The notes: generated from the letters alone by a model not told the origin. A stretch of 64,000 nucleotides of DNA from Algoriphagus mannitolivorans DSM 15301 (GCF_000429425.1 NZ_AUBV01000006.1:248001-312000); one strand, 5' to 3'; positions 26,150-34,487 are shown, counted from the stretch's first letter. Translations and numbers: made by a program.

Positions 26150-28270
26150 ATGGAACAATATGTAATCAAAAGAAATGGAGAATATGAGCCCTTTGCCTCC
26201 TTTAAAATTGAAGATGCCCTGAAAAAAGGCTTTCATAGTGTATCAGAAGTCTATGATTCGGTAGTTTTTGATCGAATACTCGGCAGTTTGGCTTCCAAGA
26301 CCACCTGGGCGGTTGAAGAGATTCAGGATTTGATCGAAAAGGAGCTTTTTCAGACGGGTTACTTTCAGGTCATGCGGTCCTTTATGCTCTACCGTCATAC
26401 CCGAAAACTCCAGCGTGAACATGTGGCTGGACTCAACGAGGACACCACCTATGTGGACAGTACCCAGACAATCGAAGAATATATCCAGCAGACTGACTGG
26501 CGGATCAATGCCAACGCCAATACTTCCTACTCCAATGCCGGCTTGGTCAATAATGTGGCCGGAAAGATCATCGCCAACTATTGGTTGGACAAGGTTTACA
26601 ATAAGGAGGAAGGCTATGCTCATCGCAATGGGGACATACATATTCATGATCTGGACTGCTTGACGGGCTATTGTGCAGGCTGGAGCTTGAGGGGCTTACT
26701 CAATGAAGGATTTAATGGAGTCCGGGGTCGGGTTGAAAGCCGTCCACCGGCGCATTTTCGTGAAGCCTTGGGGCAAATGGCTAATTTTCTGGGGATCCTC
26801 CAAAGTGAATGGGCAGGAGCACAGGCGTTCAGTTCTTTTGATACCTATTTGGCACCTTATGTATTCAAGGACCAGCTCAATTATAAGGAGATCGAGAAAG
26901 CCATTCGTTCTTTTGTCTATAATCTCAATGTTCCTGCGAGATGGGGTCAATCGCCTTTCACCAATGTGACACTGGACTGGGTAGTTCCCGAGGATCTGAA
27001 AGACCAGATGCCGACCAAGAGTGACCTGCATCTATTCCAGGGGATCGATTCTGATTTGTTGATGGAAAAGGCGAGAAAGCGGGGAGTGAATTCCCTGGAA
27101 GAACTTACTTACAAGCATTTCCAACCCGAAATGGAGCTGATCAACAAGGCTTACTACAGGATTATGACCGAAGGAGATGCGAATGGGCAGCCTTTCACTT
27201 TCCCCATTCCTACGGTCAATATCACCGAAGACTTTGATTGGTACGGACCCAATACGGATTTGCTGTTTGAAAACACGGCCAAAATAGGCTCTTCTTATTT
27301 TCAAAATTTCATAGGCAGTCAATATACGGTGGATGAGAAGGGCCAAAAGATAGAAAACCCCAATGCCTACAAGCCCAATGCGGTTCGGTCGATGTGCTGT
27401 CGCCTTCAACTCGATTTACGGGAGTTGCTGAAGCGTGGAAATGGGCTCTTTGGAAGTGCCGAGATGACCGGAAGTATCGGGGTGGTGACGATCAATATGG
27501 CACGCTTGGGTTATTTATACTCCGGAAATAAGGCAGGGCTTTATGAGCGATTAGACTACCTAATGCAGATTTCCAAATCCACTTTGGAAAAAAAGCGGGT
27601 TTTCATCCAAGAAATGTACGACCGTGGGCTCTATCCTTACACTCAACGATATCTGAAGCATTTCCGAAACCACTTTTCGACCATCGGAGTGAATGGTTTG
27701 AATGAAATGATTCTGAATTATTCCCAGGGAAAAGAAGATATCACCGGCCACTTCGGACAAAATTTTGCCGCTGAGCTCCTTGAATACATTCGAAATCGCA
27801 TGAAAGAATTCCAGGAAGAAACCGGCAACCTTTATAATCTCGAGGCTACTCCGGCAGAAGGTACCACTTACCGATTTGCGAAAGAGGATAAGAAACGCTT
27901 CCCCGAAATCATCCAGGCTGGAATGGAGGAAAACATTTATTACACCAACAGCTCCCAAATCCCGGTGGACTATACCGACGATCCTTTTGAAGCCCTGTTG
28001 CTACAGGACGAACTCCAATGCAAGTACACCGGAGGTACCGTGCTGCACCTGTACATGAGGGAAAAAATCTCTTCGCCTGAGGCTTGTCGCCGACTGGTGA
28101 AGAAGGTGCTTTCCAACTTCAAGTTGCCTTACATCACCGTCACTCCGGTATTCAGTATTTGCCCTGTACATGGATACCTCAACGGCGAACATGAATACTG
28201 CCCGCATTGCGATGAAGATCTACTCAATTCACTTAACCAAAAACCAATAAACTATGCAGACAAGCACTGA
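26150..28270 (+). CDS. nrdD: Anaerobic ribonucleoside-triphosphate reductase, large part without the glycyl-radical domain
   Basis: Class III ribonucleotide reductase of 706 residues, making deoxynucleotides without oxygen. The N-terminal ATP-cone (about 1-95, VIKRNGEYEPF) gives allosteric control; the catalytic barrel follows (INANANTSYSN, HIHDLDCLTGYCAGWSL, AVRSMCCRLQLDL). Near the C-terminus sits a zinc site, ICPVHGYLNGEHEYCPHC, which has three cysteines and one histidine. The glycyl-radical loop R-V-x-G-Y that normally follows the zinc site is missing from this frame; it is encoded in the overlapping next ORF. Start chosen at the ATG just after the inverted repeat. Not known from the sequence: whether this is a natural split or a frameshift. 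Confidence 0.9.
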   Translation: MEQYVIKRNGEYEPFASFKIEDALKKGFHSVSEVYDSVVFDRILGSLASKTTWAVEEIQDLIEKELFQTGYFQVMRSFMLYRHTRKLQREHVAGLNEDTTYVDSTQTIEEYIQQTDWRINANANTSYSNAGLVNNVAGKIIANYWLDKVYNKEEGYAHRNGDIHIHDLDCLTGYCAGWSLRGLLNEGFNGVRGRVESRPPAHFREALGQMANFLGILQSEWAGAQAFSSFDTYLAPYVFKDQLNYKEIEKAIRSFVYNLNVPARWGQSPFTNVTLDWVVPEDLKDQMPTKSDLHLFQGIDSDLLMEKARKRGVNSLEELTYKHFQPEMELINKAYYRIMTEGDANGQPFTFPIPTVNITEDFDWYGPNTDLLFENTAKIGSSYFQNFIGSQYTVDEKGQKIENPNAYKPNAVRSMCCRLQLDLRELLKRGNGLFGSAEMTGSIGVVTINMARLGYLYSGNKAGLYERLDYLMQISKSTLEKKRVFIQEMYDRGLYPYTQRYLKHFRNHFSTIGVNGLNEMILNYSQGKEDITGHFGQNFAAELLEYIRNRMKEFQEETGNLYNLEATPAEGTTYRFAKEDKKRFPEIIQAGMEENIYYTNSSQIPVDYTDDPFEALLLQDELQCKYTGGTVLHLYMREKISSPEACRRLVKKVLSNFKLPYITVTPVFSICPVHGYLNGEHEYCPHCDEDLLNSLNQKPINYADKH

Positions 28271-28424
28271 ACCGATCCAAACCAAAGCGCTCCTCGATCA
28301 GCATGAAGAAAAGCGCACCAAATGTCTCGTGTACACCCGCGTGATGGGCTACCACCGTCCCGTGGAGAGTTTTAACATAGGAAAAAAAGGTGAACACAAG
28401 CAGCGCACCCATTTCGTCGAATAG
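28254..28424 (+). CDS. Separate glycyl-radical domain of the anaerobic ribonucleotide reductase
   Basis: 56-residue ORF with its own ATG that overlaps the end of nrdD by 17 bases in another frame. It contains YTRVMGYHRPVESFNIGKKG, the conserved C-terminal glycyl-radical motif of NrdD, with Gly32 as the predicted radical site, then HKQR. An in-frame stop (TAA) lies one codon before the ATG, so this frame cannot extend upstream. It in turn overlaps the nrdG frame by 35 bases. I read it as a radical domain supplied in trans to NrdD, comparable in principle to GrcA/YfiD for pyruvate formate-lyase. A frameshift in a normal nrdD is the alternative. Confidence 0.8.
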   Translation: MQTSTEPIQTKALLDQHEEKRTKCLVYTRVMGYHRPVESFNIGKKGEHKQRTHFVE

Positions 28425-29091
28425 CCTGGAAAAGGGGAGACCTGTCTTCAGTATCTCCCCTTTTACAATGCTGGATTTTCCGGATCGCACAGCTTGCATC
28501 CTTTGGTTTGCCGGCTGCAACATGCGCTGTAGCTACTGCTACAATCCCGAGATCGTCCTTGGCAAAGGCAAGCTGAGTTGGGCTCATGTCAGGGAATTTC
28601 TGCAAAGCCGCCGTCACTTGCTGGATGGGGTGGTGTTCAGCGGAGGCGAATGCACGATGCATCCTCAGTTGATTCCATTTGTCAGGGAGGTGAAAAAGAT
28701 GGGGTTTGAGGTGAAAATCGACACCAACGGCAGCCGGCCTGAGGTAATTGGGCAGTTAATTACCGAAGATTTGCTGGACTATGTGGCCCTTGATTTTAAA
28801 TCTTTACCGGAAAAGTATTGGGAAGTTACCCGCTCTGATTTGTTTTTGGCTTTCGAGAAAACATTGGAAATCATAGTCTCGTCTTCCGTTCCCTTAGAGG
28901 TTCGGACTACAGTTCATTCGGAGCAATTGAGGACATCCGACCTTGATGCCATGAACACCTGGCTAAGGGGGAAAGGCTATTTCGGAAGCTATTACTTGCA
29001 GCCTTTTCGGGGAGATAAGCAGACTCTTGGCGATTTGGGTGAGAGCAAAAAGCCAGGATTAAAAAGCAGGGTGGGGGTGTGGAGGAATTGA
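28390..29091 (+). CDS. nrdG: Anaerobic ribonucleotide reductase activating enzyme (radical SAM)
   Basis: Radical SAM activase of 233 residues that puts the radical on the glycine of NrdD. The 4Fe-4S/SAM motif is CNMRCSYC (Cys43, 47, 50), followed by GGECTMHP, typical of NrdG and PflA-type activases. I keep the GTG start at 28390 because the conserved segment FSISPFTMLDFP lies before the first ATG of the frame. The gene overlaps the glycyl-radical ORF, so nrdD, the radical ORF and nrdG form a head-to-tail overlapping operon. Confidence 0.88.
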   Translation: MNTSSAPISSNSLEKGRPVFSISPFTMLDFPDRTACILWFAGCNMRCSYCYNPEIVLGKGKLSWAHVREFLQSRRHLLDGVVFSGGECTMHPQLIPFVREVKKMGFEVKIDTNGSRPEVIGQLITEDLLDYVALDFKSLPEKYWEVTRSDLFLAFEKTLEIIVSSSVPLEVRTTVHSEQLRTSDLDAMNTWLRGKGYFGSYYLQPFRGDKQTLGDLGESKKPGLKSRVGVWRN

Positions 29092-29201
29092 GTTTTCGAA
29101 GTGAAGCCCAAATTGCGGATTATTAAAGCTGTTTTTACACTACTTTGGCTCGACTATAGACAGAAATCCAAAGAGTGAAGCATTTATCTGGGAAAAGAAC
29201 A

Positions 29202-29387
29202 CTAAACAAGTTTTAGAGCCAGTTCAGTGTTACCTTTTGGTATGACTAATTGGTAAGCAGCCCAGTCCGAAAAATTGATCTTCGGAAGTGTGTAAATACT
29301 CTTTTGGAGAACTGAATCCATTAGGATTTCTCCTCCTTTGGCTGTTTCCTTGACTATTTTGGCTAAGAAATAACCAAATCCCTTCAT
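29202..29387 (-). pseudogene. Possible C-terminal fragment of a gene on the minus strand
   Basis: A 61-residue minus-strand frame, with FLAKIVKETAKGGEILMDSV and a hydrophobic/charged pattern that looks protein-like. It weakly resembles the C-terminal part of a class III nucleotide cyclase (LAxI...GGEIL), with no catalytic core in front of it. Its start coincides with the point where the HPP-like fragment on the other strand begins, suggesting a deletion junction at about 29387. Assignment is tentative. Confidence 0.25.
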
Positions 29388-29389
29388 CC

Positions 29390-29608
29390 TGGGGAGCCAC
29401 TGCGCTGATCGCCAATATCGGGTCAGTGGAAGTCAGACAAATGGGGTATCTCTATATGATCAACCCATTGATGACAGGTGCTTTGACACTTTTTCTCTCC
29501 TCGGTATTGATCAATAACCTGTCGAAAAACCGTCTCTATTCCTACTATGATGTGAACATCCGGGAGCTGAGCTATTCAGATAAAATCTGGTTTTGGAAGA
29601 GGCTTTAA
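29390..29608 (+). pseudogene. 3' fragment of an HPP-family membrane protein gene
   Basis: The frame reads WGATALIANIGSVEV, then GYLYMINPLMTGALTLFLSS and a short polar tail, which matches the last third of HPP-family integral membrane proteins (some of which carry nitrite or other anions). Upstream, the expected H-P-P and the first helices are absent: the bases before it belong to another frame and strand. The end overlaps the hemerythrin gene stop by four bases. Probably a truncated leftover. Confidence 0.5.
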
Positions 29609-30091
29609 GTGGCAATTACCCAAAAAGGATCTTCCCCATTCTCCACAAATTTTTCCCGCACTTCCTGGGCTGCGATAGCATCCAGTTGAGTGGAAGTGGC
29701 TTTTTCCTGAATGTCGGTAAATAGAATCCGCTCTTCAAATCGGATGTGTCTTTCCAGATCCTCTTCAATTTGCCTGAGGGTTTTTTCGACATTTTCCCAA
29801 TCGGAAAAGAGCCGTCTCAGGCGCTTATGCTCACTCAGGGCTTGCTTGACAAGCGGGTTATCCTCAGGCAGAATGGGGAAAATCAGTTTCTCCTCCTCTT
29901 CGAAATGGGCCTGTAGGTGATTTTCCCAAAACCATTCGCAATAGACTTTCATCCGCTCGGGGTCAATGCCAAGTTTGAATCCCTGCCTGATTTTCCAACA
30001 GAGTAATAAGCCCTGATGGTGGTCATGGCTGAGATGATGGAGAGCCGGGTGGCGCTTGAGGGGCTTATTTGTGGTTATTTTCTTTTTTCAT
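29605..30091 (-). pseudogene. Hemerythrin-like (HHE) domain protein, apparent one-base frameshift near the start
   Basis: The in-frame part with an ATG (from 29952) encodes 115 residues with AHFEEEEKLIFPIL and RHIRFEERILFTDI, two helices of a hemerythrin fold. The missing first helix is visible just upstream in the same frame: PLKRHPALHHLSHDHHQGLL, carrying the ligand histidines, but without a usable start. An ATG at 30091 leads into a run of six A (minus strand) and is one base out of frame; removing one A joins it to the rest (MKKKITTNKP-). So the gene is either broken, phase-variable at the A tract, or has a base-calling error. Full product would be about 162 residues, non-heme di-iron. 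Confidence 0.65.
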
Positions 30092-30158
30092 TAGGATGCC
30101 AACCAATTCTAGTCATAAGAAGGAATTTTTGGGAGAGTTATTGAAATTAATGTTTTTA

Positions 30159-30280
30159 AAGAGGCTCTCTCAAGAGGGCTGAATGTGTCAGTCTGAGCGG
30201 AGTTGAAGTCTATTTTCAGTGAATAGAACTTTATCCCGACTTTTCTAAATGTGACAAGCCGCTTAATGAGACAGCCTCTT
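30159..30280. mobile_element. MITE-like element with imperfect 14-bp terminal inverted repeats
   Basis: About 122 bp bounded by AAGAGGCTCTCTCA on the left and TGAGACAGCCTCTT on the right, which are inverted copies differing at one base. Inside lies CAGTCTGAGCGGAGTTGAAG, resembling a sequence dispersed in many Bacteroidota genomes. No coding capacity. A short minus-strand frame that runs across it is not a gene. Confidence 0.6.
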
Positions 30281-30304
30281 CTTGACATTTGCAACAAACT
30301 GAAA

Positions 30305-30754
30305 TCAGTAAAGCTCGAGCTGCAAAATCGTAGGGATCATTTTGATTTCTGATTGGATTGACTGGGAAATCAGGCAGGCTTTTTCGGCCTTTTCCAACAC
30401 TTTAAGACCTCGCTCTTCTTTTTCTCCAGGGCTCAGCGTGAGTTCGGGGAAGAGATGCACTTCGGTCATCATCCATTTCCCCTCTTTTTTAGCCAGCGTA
30501 CCTGTAGCCCGACAAGTAAACTTTTCAAATTTCAGATTGGAATGATCGGCTACCGAAAGGAAAGTTGTCATCAGGCAAGAGCTTACCGCGGCAGTAAACA
30601 AATGCTCAGGAGACCAAATGCCCGGTATTCCATGGGGGAATTCCGGTGGGGTAGCGCATTCAATAAGGGTTTCAAGTTCGGGACTGCTTAGTTGCCCAAT
30701 TCTTCCGTAGCTCCATTCGAGATTGACGGCATAGTCGTGAGTAGGTTCATGCAT
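30305..30754 (-). CDS. OsmC/Ohr-family peroxiredoxin-like protein
   Basis: 149-residue cytoplasmic protein of the OsmC family, thiol-dependent reductases of hydroperoxides. The two catalytic-type cysteines are in AAVSSCLMTTFLS (about residue 60) and EKACLISQSI (about 125). The pattern GIPGIWSPEHLF before the first cysteine is typical. It lies 16 bp after the NO reductase gene on the same strand, so it probably shares its transcript; a role in nitrosative or oxidative stress is inferred. Confidence 0.88.
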   Translation of the reverse strand: MHEPTHDYAVNLEWSYGRIGQLSSPELETLIECATPPEFPHGIPGIWSPEHLFTAAVSSCLMTTFLSVADHSNLKFEKFTCRATGTLAKKEGKWMMTEVHLFPELTLSPGEKEERGLKVLEKAEKACLISQSIQSEIKMIPTILQLELY

Positions 30755-30770
30755 AAATTAGGGGGTTAGA

Positions 30771-33107
30771 TTAATGTAATTCCATTTCTTTGCGTTCCTG
30801 ATGAAAACGGTTGAGAACAAAGGGTTGCTCATATTTGAGTTGACGGGAGCTTTTTATGACCATCCAAGTCAATGGAATGACGCCTCCCAAGAGAAAGAGC
30901 GACCCGCCAACAATTCTTAGCCAGGTCATAGTTTGAAAGGGAGTGCTTTGAATAAAATCCTGTGATCGTGCAAACCAGTATCCCTGATCCATAACCGTAA
31001 AAAGTTGATGAATTCCAGCAGGGAAAAGATCTAATACCACCATAAATACTAAGCCCAGATTGATGGACCAAAAGGATAATTTGACCAATTGTGGATTCCA
31101 GCTGGTTGGCTGGACTAGGTAGCGAAGGGCAAAAAGAATCCCGGCTATGGAGAGATTACCGTACACCCCCATCAGTGCGGCATGTCCATGGTTTACAGTG
31201 AGGTAGGTTCCGTGCTCATAATAATTTACAATTGGTAAATTGATGATCAATCCAAAAACTCCTGCGCCGAAGAAATTCCAGAAGTTTACTCCTAAGAGAT
31301 AAAGAAACACTCCGGGCATTGCGAACAGGGAGGATCGGCCGCTCTCATTATTTTTTTTGGCCAAAAGCTGTGGCATTCGTTGCATTCGCCAAGCTTCCAA
31401 GGTCAGCAAAATCAAAGGCACAACCTGTAGGGTAGAAAAAACAGAACCTAAGGCCAAAGTGCCAACAGGTTTTGCATTCCAATAGAAATTGTGGGAAATA
31501 CCCAATAAACCCGAGCCCAAAAACAGCAAGGCAGCGAGATAGACTACCTTGGTCACGGCCTGTCGGTTGACCAAGCCCATCATCACCATCATATAGCCGA
31601 CAATGATCGTGGTAAACACTTCAAAAAATGCCTCAACCCACATGTGCACTACCATCCATCTCCAGAAATCCGCTACTACAAAATTGGTCTCTGGACTGGC
31701 CACGAAGCCAGATACCAGCAGAATCAAGATACATACCACGGCATAGACCAGCCAATTGGGCAGTTCCCAGGGCTTGGCTTTGGCCATTACACCTTTCAAT
31801 CCCCGATAGACAATCACGGCCCATAGCGCAAAAACCGCCAAGAGCATATATTGGTACAATCTGCCCAGCTCTACAAATTCCCACCCTTGGTGCCCCAGCC
31901 ACCTGGAAAGACTTCCCAACATATTCATAGGTCCCAAGTAAATGCCGACCAAAGAACCTGCCACGAGCACAAAGAAAATGGCGAATAGTAAATTGATAAG
32001 CTTGAGTTGACCTTTAGGCTCTCCTTTGGCCAAAATCGGGAGGATGAAAAAGGATATCCCTACCCAACAGGCTGAAATCCAATAAAGTGAAATCTGAACA
32101 TGCCAGCTTCGGGAAATCGTCACCGGTAATAAAGCTTGCAGGTCTAATCCGAAAAAAGAGGTAAATCCGACAAAATCATGAACGGTCAGAACGCCAGCCA
32201 GTACCTGAATGAAAAATAGAAGAATTGCTACGAAGAAAAATTTAAAGGTTGCTCGTTGGGTAGGTGTAGGGCGGAAGGATCTTACTTTTTCCTCTGTGAC
32301 CATTTCGGAAGCTCCTTTGGCATAATACTCCTCCGTCAACTGCTCAAATTGTCCGTAGTAATACATTACAGCCCCAAGGCCTAGGACAAGTCCAAACAAA
32401 CCAAGCATACTCCATAAAACGGTAGATGCTGTGGGGGTATTTCCAGCCTCAGGGTCAAAGGGCCAGTTGTGGGTGTAGCTGTAGGTTTCACCCGGTCGAG
32501 CCACACTACATACCCAAGCCCCCCAATAGAAAAACTTACTAAGGTCTTCGATTTCTTTAGGGTCAGTAAGATATCCTGCTGGCTTGAATGCTTCGTGAAA
32601 TTCCGGATCAAGAAAAACTCGCTGGTAAAAAGTGTTGATTTCACTGACTGCAAAAACTTGCGCTGGCGTAAGTTCAGTTTGATTGGATCTTGTTTGATAT
32701 CGGTTTTTCTTGATTTCATTTTTAACCATTTGCTCGATTCCGGCAAGTTCAAAAGGCTTAGGGTCTAAAGGTGATTGGACCCGATAAAACTCCTTGATCG
32801 ACTCAGCCAAAGTGTGGAGCGTTTGGGCAGTAAAGTCAGGTCCCCGGAGTGCTCCGTCACCGAACATACTTCCATACTCCATCAGTGCATACCGATGAAA
32901 CACTTCCTGTCCTGCCAGAATTTCAGCTTGGGAGATGATCATATTACCCTCAGAATCCACATAATCAGGAATGGGAGGTGCTTCATTGTAAGTCTGATAT
33001 CCAATGAAGATCAGACCGCTAATGCTCACTGTAAAGATCAGTAAGAAGGGGAGCCACCAGTTTTTGGGCTTCATTAAGTAGGTCAGAAAGCTGGGTTCTG
33101 TATTCAT
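30771..33107 (-). CDS. norZ: Quinol-dependent nitric oxide reductase
   Basis: Single-subunit qNOR of 778 residues, reducing two NO to N2O with electrons from quinol in the inner membrane. An extended N-terminal region (one helix plus about 200 periplasmic residues, including ILAGQEVFHRYALMEYGSMFG) replaces the NorC cytochrome, which marks the quinol type. The heme-copper-oxidase core follows with HVQISLYWISACWVG, HMWVEAFFEVFTTIIVGY (active-site histidines and the glutamate) and VNHGHAALMGVYGN. The protein ends with a short soluble tail. Upstream lie two copies of an AAGAGTA-type motif shared with the divergent-side Rrf2 gene. Confidence 0.95.
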   Translation of the reverse strand: MNTEPSFLTYLMKPKNWWLPFLLIFTVSISGLIFIGYQTYNEAPPIPDYVDSEGNMIISQAEILAGQEVFHRYALMEYGSMFGDGALRGPDFTAQTLHTLAESIKEFYRVQSPLDPKPFELAGIEQMVKNEIKKNRYQTRSNQTELTPAQVFAVSEINTFYQRVFLDPEFHEAFKPAGYLTDPKEIEDLSKFFYWGAWVCSVARPGETYSYTHNWPFDPEAGNTPTASTVLWSMLGLFGLVLGLGAVMYYYGQFEQLTEEYYAKGASEMVTEEKVRSFRPTPTQRATFKFFFVAILLFFIQVLAGVLTVHDFVGFTSFFGLDLQALLPVTISRSWHVQISLYWISACWVGISFFILPILAKGEPKGQLKLINLLFAIFFVLVAGSLVGIYLGPMNMLGSLSRWLGHQGWEFVELGRLYQYMLLAVFALWAVIVYRGLKGVMAKAKPWELPNWLVYAVVCILILLVSGFVASPETNFVVADFWRWMVVHMWVEAFFEVFTTIIVGYMMVMMGLVNRQAVTKVVYLAALLFLGSGLLGISHNFYWNAKPVGTLALGSVFSTLQVVPLILLTLEAWRMQRMPQLLAKKNNESGRSSLFAMPGVFLYLLGVNFWNFFGAGVFGLIINLPIVNYYEHGTYLTVNHGHAALMGVYGNLSIAGILFALRYLVQPTSWNPQLVKLSFWSINLGLVFMVVLDLFPAGIHQLFTVMDQGYWFARSQDFIQSTPFQTMTWLRIVGGSLFLLGGVIPLTWMVIKSSRQLKYEQPFVLNRFHQERKEMELH

Positions 33108-33136
33108 AGTTTTTTGAGTAAAAGGTTATTTCATAT

Positions 33137-33157
33137 TTAAGAGTATTTAATCTTAAT
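33137..33157 (-). promoter_or_regulatory. Candidate operator of the NO reductase gene (two AAGAGTA/TCTTAA-type half sites)
   Basis: TTAAGAGTA followed by TAATCTTAA, 30-50 bp before the norZ start. The same words appear at 33613 and 33888 around the neighbouring Rrf2 gene, but not at the RIC or nrdD promoters, so this looks like a different regulator's site. Confidence 0.45.
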
Positions 33158-33173
33158 TAGATGTAAAAAAATT

Positions 33174-33611
33174 TCATTCATCCAGCCGGACTTCCTGGGT
33201 TCGGATTTTTTCACCCAAAAGTGCTAGACTGGTGTTAGAGAAATTTTCCTGGAGTTGAGATTTGACCTCTTTCCAAAACTCATGAACTGGACAGGGTTTG
33301 GCCGACCCACAATGGGGGAGGCCAAGAAGACATTTGTCAAAGAAGTCTTCGCCTTCAAGAACTTTGATCACATCGATCAGCATGATTTCTTCTGCAGGTT
33401 TTGCCAGGGCGATTCCCCCCGAAGGGCCACGGTAGGATAGCAGAATTCCCTTTTCGGTCAATTCACGGAAGATTTTTGTGACAAAATGGAATGACAATCC
33501 CAGGTCATCCGAGATCTGGCGGATACTGAGGTACTGATTTTCCGGAGGATAAGCGACCAGATAAAGCAGGGCACGAAGGCCATATTTACCGACTTGGGAA
33601 AGGGCTTTCAA
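33174..33611 (-). CDS. Rrf2-family transcriptional regulator (copy 2)
   Basis: 145-residue winged-helix protein with the recognition helix in LGLSFHFVTKIFRELTEKG and wing RGPSGGIALA. Cysteines 94, 101 and 107 have the same C-x6-C-x5-C spacing as the other two Rrf2 proteins, so an iron-sulfur cluster is likely. Its recognition helix differs from theirs, consistent with it using a different DNA motif. It lies upstream of norZ on the same strand (66 bp), and a TTAATTAAGAGTA element touches its own start: likely NO-responsive control of norZ and itself. Confidence 0.9.
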   Translation of the reverse strand: MKALSQVGKYGLRALLYLVAYPPENQYLSIRQISDDLGLSFHFVTKIFRELTEKGILLSYRGPSGGIALAKPAEEIMLIDVIKVLEGEDFFDKCLLGLPHCGSAKPCPVHEFWKEVKSQLQENFSNTSLALLGEKIRTQEVRLDE

Positions 33612-33612
33612 T

Positions 33613-33625
33613 TTAATTAAGAGTA
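33613..33625 (-). promoter_or_regulatory. TACTCTTAATTAA element at the Rrf2 copy-2 start
   Basis: Identical over 13 bases (inverted) to the element at 33888. Its position, directly upstream of the ATG, suits autorepression. Confidence 0.5.
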
Positions 33626-33887
33626 ATAAGTCCGAAATAAGAGAAGTAAAATCGAAAATTCAAATTTTAGAGAATTTAAAATCACATGATTTCTTAAAAG
33701 AGATCCTAGTTGATAAGCCAATGGTGATTTTATTCTCAATTTAGAAAATAGAGTTTTTGATCTGATCTGATTGAGTTTTTACCGGAGTTGACCCCAAATG
33801 TCTCTTTTATTTTGGTGTTTGCCAGATGGAAAAGCAAAAAGAGTAAATAAGCTCATTGGAGAATATATCCGAAATCAACAAGCCTGA

Positions 33888-33900
33888 TACTCTTAATTAA
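33888..33900 (+). promoter_or_regulatory. TACTCTTAATTAA element, second copy
   Basis: Exact inverted partner of the element at 33613, about 275 bp away. The two could be bridged by one regulator, or this copy could serve the plus-strand Rrf2/RIC/nos unit. The roughly 425 bp between the two Rrf2 genes (33612-34036) contain no gene and otherwise only AT-rich promoter-like sequence. Confidence 0.45.
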
Positions 33901-33978
33901 CCAATTGGTCCAAGCCCAATACATTTCCGTTGTAGGCTGTTCAAAGAAGGATTTATTTTCTAATAAAAAAATATTACA

Positions 33979-33992
33979 GGATATTTTTATCT
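33979..33992 (+). promoter_or_regulatory. 14-bp Rrf2-type operator candidate (GGATATTTTTATCT)
   Basis: Copy of the shared 14-bp motif, 44 bp before the Rrf2 copy-3 start, followed by TTTATTATTTTTCC as at other copies. Confidence 0.55.
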
Positions 33993-34036
33993 TTTATTAT
34001 TTTTCCATTACATTTGAGTCATCAATCAGCGCGAAG

Positions 34037-34468
34037 ATGTTTTCCAAAGCCTGCAAATACGCAATCAATTCCATGGTTTTTCTGGCCACTTTACCGGAAG
34101 GCAAGGAGCGTGCTGGCATCAAGGACATTGCTTTTGCGATAAATTCTCCGGAAGCTTTTACTGCTAAAATCCTCCAAACATTGGTAAGAGAAAACTTACT
34201 CCTCTCCATTAAAGGTCCAAATGGAGGATTTGAAATCAGCGAAGAAGGCAGAAAATCACCTCTTTATAGAATTGTGCAGGTCATTGACGGGGATTCGATC
34301 TTCGTGGGCTGTGCATTGGGACTTCAGGAGTGTTCGGAGTCACATCCCTGCGCGGTGCATCATAAGTTCAAAGCTATCCGGGATCACCTGACTGGCATGA
34401 TGATGACCACTACGCTTCAGGATATGGCGCTTGGGATTCAAACGGGGATAAGCTTCTTGAAAACCTAA
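34037..34468 (+). CDS. Rrf2-family transcriptional regulator (copy 3), candidate NO sensor
   Basis: 143-residue regulator. The frame is open 44 codons further upstream, but that stretch is AT-rich promoter sequence and the family start MFSKACKYAI is at 34037. Helix PEAFTAKILQ, wing KGPNGGF, cysteines 92, 99 and 105 are at the same positions as in the copy at 11.4 kb; the two proteins are paralogues. It sits directly before the second RIC gene and the nos cluster, and copies of the 14-bp motif lie both before its own gene and between it and RIC. It is my best candidate for the regulator of that motif. Confidence 0.9.
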   Translation: MFSKACKYAINSMVFLATLPEGKERAGIKDIAFAINSPEAFTAKILQTLVRENLLLSIKGPNGGFEISEEGRKSPLYRIVQVIDGDSIFVGCALGLQECSESHPCAVHHKFKAIRDHLTGMMMTTTLQDMALGIQTGISFLKT

Positions 34469-34487
34469 AAAAATTTACCAATATAAA

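Noticed and set aside
30109..30297. Minus-strand 62-codon frame
   Set aside because: It lies across the MITE-like element with inverted ends and shows no protein-like pattern.
33905..34036. 44-residue extension of the Rrf2 copy-3 protein
   Set aside because: AT-rich, contains the operator candidate, and the family start is at MFSKACKYAI.
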